Positions 45,705-56,050 of a stretch of 64,000 nucleotides of DNA are shown one piece after another; the first letter of the stretch is position 1; every line of letters begins with the position of its first letter. The position numbers were made by a program, and so were the translations under genes. The stretch is from Isoetes taiwanensis (lineage: Eukaryota; Streptophyta; Lycopodiopsida; Isoetales; Isoetaceae). The notes below the pieces were generated by a model, which worked only from the letters and a program-made list of their open reading frames with translations, was not told the origin of the DNA and made no database searches. The stretch spans positions 14,111,428 to 14,175,427 of the forward strand of contig JAJEKV010000002.1 of the NCBI GenBank assembly GCA_021234155.1. The letters run 5' to 3'.

Positions 45705-46285
45705 CGTTACGGCACAAGCTCGGGGGAGCGGCTCAGAGGATTTGCAGAAATGAACATAGAGGCAAATGTGGCATCATTTTGAAATCTAAATCTTAAAGGA
45801 AGAAGCTATTTTGATATAAAAGACAACTGCCTGCTAAAAAGGCTAAAGTCGCAGAGAGATCTATAAATAGAACCTCAACTTCAGTTGGACATATCTTGGC
45901 AACCAGAGGTCAGATTGTGGCGACCTTTACCTCGTTGGAACCGGCTCGGAGTCTAATTTCCGAATTGGGGTGGCACATTCTATAGTTCATCCGAATGATG
46001 GAGTAATAGCCGAAAAGGTGACGAGGGGTCACAAATTATTGCGGCAGCGACTTCACAGTTTGGTAACCAAGTCTTTATGATCCACAGTTGATGCCAGAGA
46101 AGTTATTCAGTTGAATAACAGAATTCTCAGTTTTGGGAAGAGCCACAAAGATCCTTTGCAGTGTTCGCAAATCTGAGCCCGGTTGGGTGGTAAATTTGTG
46201 CCAGAAGATCCTGTTCCCGGATTTTAAGGTTGTTTTGACTAACCGTGTTTGACAGTTTTGCAGGCAGGAAAGACGGTTCGTATCA
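45705..46285 (+). repeat. 5' LTR of the hairpin-array element
   Basis: Contains TCTATAAATAG at about 45860, a good TATA box, about 160 bp from its start. The minus-strand frame in its 3' half is duplicated in the other LTR and is not a gene. Confidence 0.9.
45861..45870 (+). promoter_or_regulatory. LTR TATA box
   Basis: CTATAAATAG within ATCTATAAATAGAACC; the same sequence is in the 3' LTR at about 47431. It is the probable core promoter for the element transcript. Confidence 0.6.
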
Positions 46286-46287
46286 AG

Positions 46288-46300
46288 TGGTATCAGAGCC
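46288..46300 (+). other. Primer-binding site (initiator Met tRNA)
   Basis: TGGTATCAGAGCC begins two bases after the 5' LTR end, as in Copia and many Gypsy elements. Confidence 0.9.
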
Positions 46301-46789
46301 AAGTTGATCTTGTTAAAAGAATCCTGTGTTAAGCCTTTAGCACGTTTCGAGATTTTGTTGTAACATATACCTGATGACTAGAGAGCTTCCAGAGAGGTTA
46401 ACCAGTTGGTTTAACAGACTCTCAGAGAAGGAAGGAAGAAACTCTTGTTGTTATTGATGCAGGGGAAGTAAGAAAGGACAAGAGACGAAAAAGATTCTCC
46501 TGAGCAGTTGGAGTCTAAAAGACATGGAGCAAGAAAAGCATGCTTTGCAAATGATCAGGAAGATCCATCTCCAAGTTGACAAAGAGAAGGCAGAAGCCTA
46601 AGAGATAGCGGACGAATTCAGACTGGTCATCTGAAAGATAAGTGAACTAAACAAGTTTGTATGTGCTTGTGATTGCTAGAGCATAGTTTTGATTTAAGTT
46701 AAGAAATGAGTTTCTTTTTCAAATGAATGTTGCTCTAGAGTTTAGAAGGGGGCAACTGTGACTGCAGCACAGAAGCCAGACCCTTAGAA

Positions 46790-47265
46790 TTGTAAGGCAG
46801 ATGGTAAGTTTACCAGCCTAGAACAAATCCTTTCAAAGCAGATAGTCAGGTGACTAGCTTAGAAAGAAAGGTGGTTGAAGAAATCCTTTCAAAGTAGATA
46901 GTTAGGTGACTAGCTTAGAAAGAAAGGTGGTTATTCCAGCAAAGCGGATAGTCAGTTGACTAGCTTTGGGAAAAGGTGGACCTTCCTGCAAGGCAGATGA
47001 TCGAGTTCGATCAGTCTTGAGACGGGAAGGGATGACATTATTCCTCGCAGCGCGCATGATCGAAGTTCGACCGCCTTGAGAGACGAAGGGAAGACATTAT
47101 TCCTGCAAGGCAGATGATCGAGTTCGATCAGTCTTGAGACAGGAAGAAAATAAATTATTTCCGCAAGACAGATGATCGAGGACGATTAGTCTTGAGACGG
47201 GAAGGAATTGTTACGACCCGCAAGGCAGATGATCGAGGACGATCAGTCTTGAGACGGGGAGGAAT
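46790..47265 (+). repeat. Nine tandem units, each with a hairpin whose arms covary
   Basis: Units of about 50-60 bp share a frame AAGGCAGAT-[hairpin]-AGTCTTGAGACGGGAAGG. Inner arms by unit: GGTAA/TTACC (46803-46814), AGTCA/TGACT (46844-46855), AGTTA/TGACT (46900-46911), AGTCA/TGACT (46950-46961), GATCGA/TCGATC (46999-47012), GATCGA/TCGACC (47058-47072), GATCGA/TCGATC (47116-47129), GATCG/CGATT (47174-47187) and GATCG/CGATC (47231-47244). Outer arms also pair in most units: AGGC/GCCT, AAGC/GCTT, AAAGC/GCTTT, AAGAC/GTCTT. Different sequences at the same paired places keep complementarity, which points to selection on structure or to exchange of palindromic modules. Confidence 0.85.
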
Positions 47266-47855
47266 TGTTACGGCACAAGCTCGGGGGAGCGACTCAGAGA
47301 ATTTGCAGAAATGAACAAAGAGGCAAAGGTGGCATCATTTTGAAATCTAGATCTTAAAGGAAGAAGCTATTTTGATATAAAAGGCAACTGCCTGCTAAAA
47401 AAGGCTAAAAGGCTAAAGTCGCAGAGAGATCTATAAATAGAACCTCAACTTCAGTTGGACATATCTCGGCAACCAGAGGTCGGATTGTGGCGACCTTTAC
47501 CTTGTTGGAACCGGCTCGGAGTCTAGTTTCCGAATTGGGGTGGCACATTCTATAGTTCATCCGGATGATGGAGTAATAGCCGAAAAGGTGACGAGGGATC
47601 ACAAATTACTGCGGCAGCGACTTCACAGTTTGGTAACCAAGTCTTTATGATCCACAGTTGATGCCAGAGAAGTTATTCAGTTGAATAACAGAATTCTCAG
47701 TTTTGGGAAGAGCCACAAAGATCCTTTGCAGTGTTCGCAAATCTGAGCCCGGTTGGGTGGTGAATTTGTGCCAGAAGATCCTGTTCCCGGGTTTTAAGGT
47801 TGTTTTGACTAACCGTGTTTGACAGTTTTGCAGGCAGAAAAGACGGTTTGTATCA
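47266..47855 (+). repeat. 3' LTR of the hairpin-array element
   Basis: Matches 45705-46285 with few substitutions and one short insertion (AAGGCTAA near 47400). It ends GTTTGTATCA. Confidence 0.92.
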
Positions 47856-48135
47856 TTAATACATAGGCATGGACTTGTTTTGGTTCGAATGGAGCTTGCA
47901 TACATGCCTTCCACAAGTAATATCCACAGACCCTAAACATATCAACAATGACAACGAACCTTTACCTAAACCAATGCGGATGCATTGTATCGAAGTGGCT
48001 ATCAGTCATAAAATGCAATTGAAGTTGTGAGAGCTCTTGAAAGAATTCTAGGATGTGAAGCACATACCATTAAATAAGAGCTCCAAGGCTGCATATTGGT
48101 GTGTAAGAAGACAAGGTTCTCAAAATTATCTTATT

Positions 48136-48290
48136 ACTACTTTTGTCCATCATAAAACTTATAGTAGAGAATAAAGACGACTTCATCGATTTCATATGCA
48201 TGATAAGCTTAAAGATCTAACTTTCTAAGAAAATATAAATTTTGTTGCAATTATGTGTGATCTCGCAAGTTAATTCCTTGAAATAACTCG
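48136..48290. repeat. Direct repeat flanking the 45.7-kb LTR element, copy 2
   Basis: Partner of 45236-45390, in the same orientation, on the other side of the LTR element. Confidence 0.8.
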
Positions 48291-48489
48291 TTAAAAAAGT
48301 ACCAGGTACTTGACCCATGAAGTCTGATGTGTTGAAATAACTCTGTCTATGCACTTAATACTAATACTAACAACCACAGGGCCAATTTGCAAATATGCAT
48401 TGATCTGCATTCTCTGCCTTGTTTTGCAAGCTTGCGGCAACTCTAAATGAAGCTCCAAGTTTTTGCCTTTAGGATATCAGAGTGGCGTG

Positions 48490-49300
48490 AGCATGGCTCA
48501 ACAATCAAGACATGCACCATTGGTGGCCTAGCCACTTAGGAGCTCTGCCTTGATGCCATCCAAATCTTTACATGGCCATTAGTACAGCGCTGTAGGCCCA
48601 TTGTTACGTTTGCTTTCATAATGACTAGTGCTTGGCCCATTTGTGGGGGTACTACCGCTCGACCCCCCAGTGAATCATATACCTGCTGCAAGTATTGCAC
48701 CCATTGGTTCGAGGTGATGTTCCTGCCGGTTGCAAAAGGCTTGTCCACTACCCTTCTTCAAAATGTCCTGGGGTGACGTTGCAGAAGATAGAACATCTGT
48801 CATTAGTGTTCCGCGATATATTTGGCTTCCTTGCCCTTGGGAAGGCGCGATATTGGCTGATGGCATAGGGACGCAAAGCGGTATTAGTGAATCGTCAAAG
48901 CCAATGTTTGGACTCCTTACATTCATCGTCAAACCACCGGTTGCAAGGGAAGGTAGTAGCTCCCAAGGGCCTATGTGAGCGGCCTCTCCCAAAGCAGCTG
49001 CCAGCAGCCACCATAAGTACCTGAATCACTGGGCAATCTGCTGCTGCAGTGTGAAAAGTTGCAATACTCCCTTTAGGTCATGCTCAACCATCTGGGCATA
49101 GGCCTGTGCATGGTCATAGTCCAGGCACACGGGGTGCTGAAGCAATGGAGGCACAGGCAGCCTGCCAATGTACGTGCAAGAAAAGGTGTTGGTGGTCAGA
49201 GCCCATTTCCTCATCCCGACTGTCTGTTCCAATACTAAAATTCATGGTCAGATCCAAATCCTGCTGCCAATATGTAATCTACAACGCTGGAGCCGTCCCC
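48490..49300 (-). pseudogene. Possible gag remnant next to a Gypsy-type LTR
   Basis: Three minus-strand frames (49232-49026, 48992-48675, 48748-48536) overlap in series with mixed Gln-rich and Pro/Ser-rich composition, for example AQAYAQMVEHDLKGVLQLF and SNQWVQYLQQVYDSLGG. They start just inside an LTR that, read on the minus strand, ends at 49309, the normal place for gag. No zinc knuckle or other decisive motif is visible, so the family is inferred from position only. Confidence 0.4.
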
Positions 49301-49308
49301 TAGTTCTT

Positions 49309-50165
49309 GTGACGTCCCCTGCTTGTATACGATGCCCCGCACGTATAGAACTGGAGTTCATCCCTCCTGTCAGCGCAAGCCCGCACACGAGGCCGTCTAC
49401 TTATATCATTAGGCTCTTGATGGTGAATAAGAACCCGACGGGAAAGAATAGACGTGTCATTCATCCCGTCTCCCTCGCGATCTACCTGGCTAAGCACATA
49501 AATATAAGCACAAGCCATCACATCACATCAAATACATAACCACCTTGAAGGGTGGGATTACCATAACATAACATCTGAAACAACATCAGTAGCATCAACA
49601 AAGCAGGAAAATCCTGCCTAAGGCTCAAACTCATGGGGATCGACTGACGGCTTGGGGTCTCCAGAAGTCAATGCAGGCAGAATTTATGGCAAATGGATTT
49701 GGTTAGTATAAGAACATGGTCGTTGGGTAGTCCACTCCATCCGCCCCTCCTGTGCATACTTTGCAGATGGGCTGAAAAGTATTGGGGACCGTAGCCTGCT
49801 GGGCGCATAGTCAGAGGGACTATTCTTGGGTTGCATCTCCCCAGTCTCGATGAGGCAGGAGGGGATCACTCCCCTTCAGAAGGCCCGTGCCAACTACAGG
49901 CGAGCTAAAGAGCCACTGCTCGTCTATGACTTGAACCCCACTGAGATGACACATCACCTACGAGGTGTCGAGCCCACACCTTACCCGCACTCAGTGGCAA
50001 GCTATTAGGCCCAGCCCACAATGTTCCCCGGCCGTCGCTACACACCAGTGGGATCAACTGTAGCTATTCAGGACTTCCTTATCAGCCGGTCTAACCCCGC
50101 CACCCACAGCCAGGCGAGCTCCTATGTGCAGGCCGCATTTATTGGGTATTAATGAGGCTATCTGG
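49309..50165. repeat. Truncated LTR related to the solo LTR at 42528
   Basis: Begins TGTGACGTCCCCTGC and shares successive blocks with 42528-43800 (GTTCATCCC.CCT, CACCTTGAAGGGTGG, GACTGACGGCTTGGGGTCTCC, GTCCACTCCATCCGCCCCTCC, GTGTCGAGCCCA, CTCAGTGGCAAG). It lacks the SINE-like insertion and ends at about 50165, so roughly the last third is missing. Confidence 0.85.
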
Positions 50166-50169
50166 CTTG

Positions 50170-50655
50170 GGCAAAAAATTATTGGTTAAAGCTAAATACT
50201 TTAATTGCCTTTGATGCTCTTCTCGATTAGGAGTGGGAATAGCCATTTGGGTAGCTATGAAGCTGGCATTTCTCATAGCTTGGTTGTACTGGCTTTTTGA
50301 TACGTTGAAGCAGTTGGTAGCTATGCTAGAAATTTTCATAATCTAAGGGCTAAGAATTAATAATACAAACAATCACGATAAAGAAAATACGACGACGTGT
50401 AAACATAATTAACAATGTAGCAACGTTAGAATCATGTACATATAGTGGAATATACAAGATCAAACAAGTGACAAGGCACGCGAGAAACATATTTTATGAG
50501 AATTTATATGGGTCCATAGCAAGAAGTTGCTACGCAAGTCATCATCTTTGAAAACTGAATCAAGAAATTATCAAACCAAGGTAGAGCTTGCCATGCAATC
50601 CAAGAAGCATAGCTATTGCCAATCTTCGATATGCTTTAGCACAAGCATATTGCCG
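50170..50655. other. No gene seen
   Basis: AT-rich sequence without recognisable coding, RNA or repeat signals. Confidence 0.5.
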
Positions 50656-50656
50656 T

Positions 50657-50970
50657 CTCATTTTAGATAGACAGATAGATAGTACTTTTACGCCATACTA
50701 GAGAGATGATGCATTAATGTAGACATCTCTCATTTTAGATAGACAAATAGATAGTACTTTTACGCCATACTAGAGAGAGAGTCAGACCAAATTTATGAGA
50801 GTAGTGGAAAACCAAATTTATGAGACTAGTGGAAAACCAAATTTATGAGACATGTCTTATATTATAAGACACCTCTTATAATCAAGCCATGGAAAACTAA
50901 TATTTTTAAGACATGCCACAAGAATGACGTGGCACCTAAAATGCTGTCTTATAATTATAAGACAGCCATA
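50657..50970. repeat. Clustered short repeats and palindromes (possible MITE)
   Basis: CTCATTTTAGATAGACA.ATAGATAGTACTTTTACGCCATACTAGAGAGA occurs at 50657-50707 and 50728-50780. Three 24-bp copies of ACCAAATTTATGAGA.TAGTGGAAA follow at about 50786-50850. Then come TTATAAGAC palindromes, including the perfect 24-bp palindrome at 50943-50966. No coding sequence is present. Confidence 0.8.
50943..50966. repeat. Perfect 24-bp palindrome
   Basis: GCTGTCTTATAA followed directly by its reverse complement TTATAAGACAGC. A second palindrome of the same kind (GTCTTATATTATAAGAC) lies about 90 bp upstream near 50854, suggesting repeated palindromic units of one element. Confidence 0.95.
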
Positions 50971-51179
50971 TTTTAAGTCACCGTGGAAAAATGGCCTAAA
51001 TAAAAGCCTAGTAAAACACACAACAATCTTTGTTAAGGCAGCAAAATCATAAATGCATGGATATGTCTTGGAGGATCCCTGCTTGTATAGGATGCTTTAA
51101 ATATTTTTCCAAGGTACTGGGAATTTTCTTTTGATTGTGCTCTTGATCGATCATGTGTTAAAAGCCAATCAAAATTAGC

Positions 51180-53190
51180 CTACCTATGCAAAGGAAGAAC
51201 TATTGTTCAACAAAACATATCACACCAGCAGAATATATGGAGAATATTCCGACCCCAAAGGAAAAAAAAGGCAATGGCCATGTAGAACTTTACTCTAGAG
51301 TTACTCTACAGCAGGTCTGCTCCTTTCTTACAGGACTGTCGCCCCGATCTAGCCCAGTCTGTCACTCATTCGTCGAGAACCTGTTGTTTGCAAGCTTGTT
51401 TTGGTCAATTCGAAGACACAAGGAATTGGACTTGGGATATTGGTACGTTTGTTGATTACGTTCTCAGGTTGAAACAGTGCGGGTCGCGAAGATAGAATTG
51501 ATTTAGGATCGGCAATGTTACATCTGCAGTCGATAATTCTCGCTTTAATAGATTTTTGAGCCACATCCATTGATGCGACAGCTGAATCTCAGCTTGTGGT
51601 GGCTTTTCTACCTATAATTTCATGCAGCACATTCAAATTGTGGGCATTGATGGTAATAATCTTGAGCAGGAAAGGGCTTCAATATTGAAGATTGCATGCA
51701 GTCTTCAGGTGGTGTCAGTTTTCGGACTTCTATCAGGGGATGCATTTTGTACGGGGAGTGGCAGGCTTACTTCGAAAGACAGGACAAGAAAGAAATCCTT
51801 CTGCTGAAGCACATAAACAAGTTGAAGTTTCTTTGCCCCCTTCCTGGCCGAATGTTGATTTTAGGTACTGCAAAAAACTTCCTGGAGATCTGTGTGTGCA
51901 AGTATTGGAGTTTTTATATAAACCAAAGAACAAAGGGTTTGGACCAAAAACAAAATACAGTGCCGCAATCGAGAAGTGGGGAACATATCTATTTATTTTC
52001 CTTTTTGTTTCTAATAAAGGACCAAGCTTACGATAAATGATGCATAGCGGGCTGTACCAACATGTTAAAAGGCAGATGAGATGCTTCAGTTGGATGGTTT
52101 CACTTAATTATATGGGAAACTCACTTTTGAGTTTCAAGCACAATGTTTGGCATACACTTTTCTAGGATACAACTTTCAGTTGATCTTTTTAATGAAATAC
52201 TGTTGGCCATTGCTAACATTTAGTCCGGGTTTTTCGACAGTTCACATGGAGATGAAGAAGTCCTCAAATGCCTCCTCGCAAGGCTATCAAGATGCATCCA
52301 AGGCGGTGTGTACATCAGCTTTGCCCAAAAAGCGTATTTCATTTAAATCGATAGATTAAATTGTTGGCGCTTGTGGACTCGCAATGCAAGTATCAAGTAT
52401 TTATTATGATATCTTAAATGGTTTAAATTATGGTTTGCTAGACTTGTCCTTGCAAACTCGCTCTCGCCTAAGTTGATATGTCGGTGAGGTTTCTTGTCCA
52501 TGGTCCGAGCATTTGTCTTTGAGGTTTTCCGCTCATGGTCTTCGTGCCTTGGCCGTTGGATTCACCTAACTCACATTAGATACTCTGCGGCTTCCCGGTA
52601 CAAAAAATCATTGAAAAGTGCATTCGCATAGATAAAATGGTAAGACGGCAGTAATATAAAATGTACAAATTATAACCGCAATCGCACAAATTTGAAATGA
52701 CCCCGAATGAGTCATTGGGGATTGACCTCAGATGGCGTTCTCCTCATGCCCTTGCCAAGTTATGGCATATCGCTTAATTTAGAGTCGGCATCCGCCAAAA
52801 AGGACGTGTTGTATGAAGGGCTTTGAATGTGTAAGAAATCGGTTTATAACGACCAATATGTAATATAGTCGGGTATCTCACCATTACAAGTGATTCCCCA
52901 CAGCTAGCAAAATCAAAGCATGCACATGTCCTAATTCCTTAGGGATTTCCATTTGCATTCCCTGTTTCAAAATTGATCACAAAGTGACATAGAAAGAAAG
53001 AAAAAGAAAAGAAAGATTTAATAACGTCCACGACAACTCATAGGGTCTATGAGACCAAGACCATACAAATTTGTAGATTTGCAAGGGGGGGGCGATTGCC
53101 TCCAACTAAAACATAAATTTAAAATTTAATGGAAATTCCTAGGAAAATGAACCAATTGCCATCTTAGTCGCTTCAAGGAATGTTATGATA
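51180..53190. other. No gene recognised
   Basis: Two overlapping plus frames of about 114 codons (51692-52036 and 51696-52040) are open at the same place, and neither has a motif I recognise. The rest to 53190 is intergenic-looking, with an A/G-rich run near 53000. A small unknown gene cannot be ruled out at 51.6-52.0 kb. Confidence 0.45.
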
Positions 53191-53279
53191 TCAAGATTTG
53201 ACCTCTTTTCCTTCCCATTATGATTCTTCTTCCGAGAAGTTTTTTTGCTCTTCTTTTTGTCTTTGCTTTTTACTTTCTT

Positions 53280-53985
53280 GTGGGACTAAAAATAATGGTT
53301 CTGCTTCCCGACACGCAGAAGAAGCGCAAAAGGCTTTGAAAGCCTTTCTAGAAAAAGTTCATAGACGTGTTTCAAAGATTGGGTACCAAGTGAAAGAAGC
53401 TTTATGATTTCGTGGTTGGGGCGACAGGGGAAGATATCAACTTGATTGGATGTTCTTTTGGGCATCCAACAAGAGTGATTGTTGGTCTTGTTAAAGAATT
53501 GAAGGATGCAATCAAGCTCTTTTCTCGTAAATACTTTCAATTGGGTTTCATAGTCCACCGTCTCCTCGTTGGTGGCTGTTTTTTTTTTGTTTACGCAAAG
53601 GTCTTACATTCGTCGATCCTAAGAATATGCGTGATGCTTTTAATGTGTTATTTCTTTAGAAAAAGGTCGGTTTTTCCGGCGGAAGGGTCATCACATGTTT
53701 CTTCGCCATTAGTCAAGTCGACAAACCCGACATCCCAATCGATTATATCTCTCTCCGCCAATTTAGTGAAACCAGATGCAGAAAATGACACACTTCTACG
53801 CCATGGCAGTGCAATAGATGCAGGTTTGAGGCTTCTGAACGCCATTACTATCATTACAAGGTCTTCACATAATCGATTAGTATTTAGAAACTTTGGAGGA
53901 TTGCAAACTTTGACAGGAATTCTTAAAGGTGCCAATGCCAATGCTGAGGATACACTTAGGGGTATTCAGCGCCGTGCTCGGCATG
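53280..53985 (+). pseudogene. Partial plant gene, possibly with armadillo-like repeats (unassigned)
   Basis: Plus-strand fragments HAEEAQKALKAFLEKVHRRV (53318-53377) and EDINLIGCSFGHPTRVIVGLVKELKDAIKLFSRKYFQ (53430-53540) are followed, after a T-rich stretch that looks intronic (53565-53670), by SIISLSANLVKPDAENDTLL and GLRLLNAITIITRSSHNRLVFRNFGGLQTLTGILK (53740-53925). The last segment resembles one helical armadillo/HEAT-like repeat with a conserved GGL turn. The sequence changes abruptly near 53945. This could be a few exons of a large host protein captured or cut by transposons; the family is not established. Confidence 0.35.
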
Positions 53986-54039
53986 CTCCTATCCTCCAGT
54001 TTGGACGACAGCAGACCTATTTTGAGGTCCGCTTTGCAT

Positions 54040-54700
54040 TGGCCATTCTTATGGACCAATATGTGGAGTTCGATTACACTCCATTGGAAAAAGGGAAGTT
54101 ACCTATTGCGATGATCCGCAGGAGGATGAGCGCATCGCCCATACTGATTTTGTTCGATGGAAGCAGCTTCGCACACCGAACCGCCTGTTGTCTGAGGCCA
54201 CGGGCCGCATAAGCTTGCGGGGTTGGATGCCCTTCCCCCAATCATGCACAATGGTCGAGAGTATCTCCTCCTCGATGATATCATGTGGGCATATCACGTC
54301 ATCGCTGACCTTCCACACATGACCAAGGACCTCGTCCTGTACGAACTCGCTGAGTATTGTCAGGATGACTTCCTTGATTTCTCCCTTCCCGATTATCCCA
54401 TGGAGGTCCAACGGCTACTTAGGTTTCACCTGAAGACCTTGCACTGTTGAGACCTTGCTACAGCTAAGGCAATTGATGCTCCAAGATCCACCTTCTGAGC
54501 CACCCGAGGATGCTTTTTGTTTGCTATGGGACCTCATGTCCCTAATATTAACGAGGTGGCCATACCAATGGAGGAGGATGAACAGGGGAGAAGAGTTGTG
54601 CAATAATCAAGACCATCCGAAAAGAAGATAAGGAAGAGGCCTATCGCGGGCGCAGTACATCTCAATCTTGAAAGGGAGATAGCGACTAGCGAGATCCCGA
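54040..54700 (+). pseudogene. Decayed coding sequence of unknown family
   Basis: Shifted frames give EFDYTPLEKGKLP (54067-54105), DDPQEDERIAHTDFVRWKQL, then ALPPIMHNGREYLLLDDIMW and LVLYELAEYCQDDFLDFSLP (54226-54390), and later EVAIPMEEDEQGRRVVQ (about 54555-54605). The continuity of protein-like sequence through frameshifts marks a dead coding region, probably upstream reading frames of the Gypsy-related element that follows. No domain is recognised. Confidence 0.4.
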
Positions 54701-55256
54701 CGTAGTAGCTTTTAAGAACCATCTTACGCGGTTCTTCCTCTCTCTTTTTCGTCAAGGCCGGTTGTTATTCTTTGTTCGAGCTCTCGCCCCGAGGCTGAGG
54801 CATCTTTTGGGCAATCAAGGCTTTGTCGATTCTGGCGGACACCGCAAGCTCCCTGCAAATCTCCATTCTGCCGTACTTGTGAGTCGCGACTTGGCACTTG
54901 CTGCGTTAAGCCAAGACATTGCGGCTTGGATGAGCATGAAAATGCTCGTAGCAGCCCCATTAGCTCTTGCTTTTCCTCCCAGATTGCTTCAAAATGCCGC
55001 CGACTCACCATTAGCCCCTTGTCGCTACTTCGCCCCAAGAGCCACCATCCCCTACGAAAATGGATCAAGATGCGGGGCCTAGCTCTTAGTCCTTTCCTAA
55101 GATCCATTAAATGAGTATAGCCTTTGGGCAACTCCACCATATGTATTTTCTTGAAATTAGTATATTTTTGTTTTGAGCCATTATACAATATATACGCTAT
55201 TCTCTTATGATTTGTGTCTATTGTATTAATGAATACAATTCAAATCGTTCTCTTCC

Positions 55257-55799
55257 ATGATGTCTTATTCTATCTACTGGAATCTAGGGTATAGCAAAAT
55301 TGTTCAATCTATATATAATTATTCCTGTCGTCTTGCAGAAGAAACACTTGAGGAATACCAGGACAGGATCACCGATCTGATAAGAATGGATGAACAGGGA
55401 CCTCCTGAACAGGACTATGGGGAACGATACAACGAGTATCCTGAACGGGAAGTTGACGATGACATAGCGGAGCTTAGGGTGCCGGAACAACCTTATGATC
55501 CTGACAAGGGGATGGAAATAGTTACTCTCCTTCGAGAACGTGCTTACGATGATCTGAAATGGACTCTTTCCCGTACTTGGGATTATTGGAATATGACCCC
55601 ACATCAAGCTTTTGATGATGCTAATGATCATCTCTGGCAAATCTTCTATGCACTGCGAAGGCTCTTCAACCTTCTGATTATTAGCCCCACTTGGGATTAT
55701 CAACCCGTCATTATCCAGGCTTGGGCACGTTACAAGCTCGTCAGAGCTGTGCGTGAGAGTGTGCGCTATGCCGTCATGTATCCCTACGCAAACCCTTAA
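55257..55799 (+). CDS. Intact acidic ORF of unknown function
   Basis: 180 codons from ATG 55257 without lesion, unlike its neighbours. A TTGCAG/A acceptor-like site at 55335-55340 suggests the first 28 codons may be intron, leaving an exon from about 55341. The protein has an acidic, Glu/Asp/Tyr-rich first half (EETLEEYQDRITDL, DYGERYNEYPEREVDDDIAEL). The second half is aromatic and helical, with two similar TWDYW/TWDYQP segments (TLSRTWDYWNMTPHQAFDD and ISPTWDYQPVIIQAWARYKL), ending AVMYPYANP. No known domain is recognised. It lies 250 bp upstream of Gypsy gag fragments and may be an accessory or leader ORF of that element. Confidence 0.45.
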   Translation: MMSYSIYWNLGYSKIVQSIYNYSCRLAEETLEEYQDRITDLIRMDEQGPPEQDYGERYNEYPEREVDDDIAELRVPEQPYDPDKGMEIVTLLRERAYDDLKWTLSRTWDYWNMTPHQAFDDANDHLWQIFYALRRLFNLLIISPTWDYQPVIIQAWARYKLVRAVRESVRYAVMYPYANP

Positions 55800-56050
55800 G
55801 CTGCAATTTCCAGTTTGAGTGTTCCTATGCTTCACTATGGCTAGGAAATGGCTTGTATCAGGCCTCTTTATGTATTATATAACTATAAGTTTATAACTGT
55901 GTTCAGTATGAACTTCTTTGATGTAACCGTCATCTCGCTTGTAATTTGAATCTTCTGTCCTTTTTCGTGTTCACTTTGTGTTTCTTGATACTACCCAAAA
56001 TGACTTTGTTATAACACTTACTGTTATCGTACTCTTTCTTATATCATCGT

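Larger units (their letters stand above)
45705..47855 (+). mobile_element. Non-autonomous LTR retrotransposon with hairpin array (2.15 kb)
   Basis: The LTRs, about 581 and 590 bp, lie at 45705-46285 and 47266-47855 and are nearly identical; both end GTATCA, and the 3' copy starts TGTTACGGCACAAGC. A primer-binding site TGGTATCAGAGCC is at 46288-46300. The 980-bp interior has a short gag-like frame remnant (MEQEKHALQMIRKIHLQVDKEK, about 46524) and then nine tandem repeat units carrying hairpins (46790-47265). The last unit ends in GACGGGGAGGAAT, which serves as the polypurine tract. No enzymes are encoded. A clear target duplication was not found (CGTTG against TTAAT), perhaps through later mutation. 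Confidence 0.88.

Noticed and set aside
46790-47265. CRISPR-like array
   Set aside because: Repeats are adjacent and imperfect with no unique spacers, and the setting is a eukaryotic LTR element.
46075-47914. Two similar minus-strand frames (46075-46302 and 47645-47914)
   Set aside because: Both lie in the LTRs and are identical because the LTRs are; they are antisense to the element and carry no motif.
54724-55188. Minus-strand 154-codon frame as a gene
   Set aside because: No motif; the plus strand shows equally long frames, and both look like shadows of decayed sequence.
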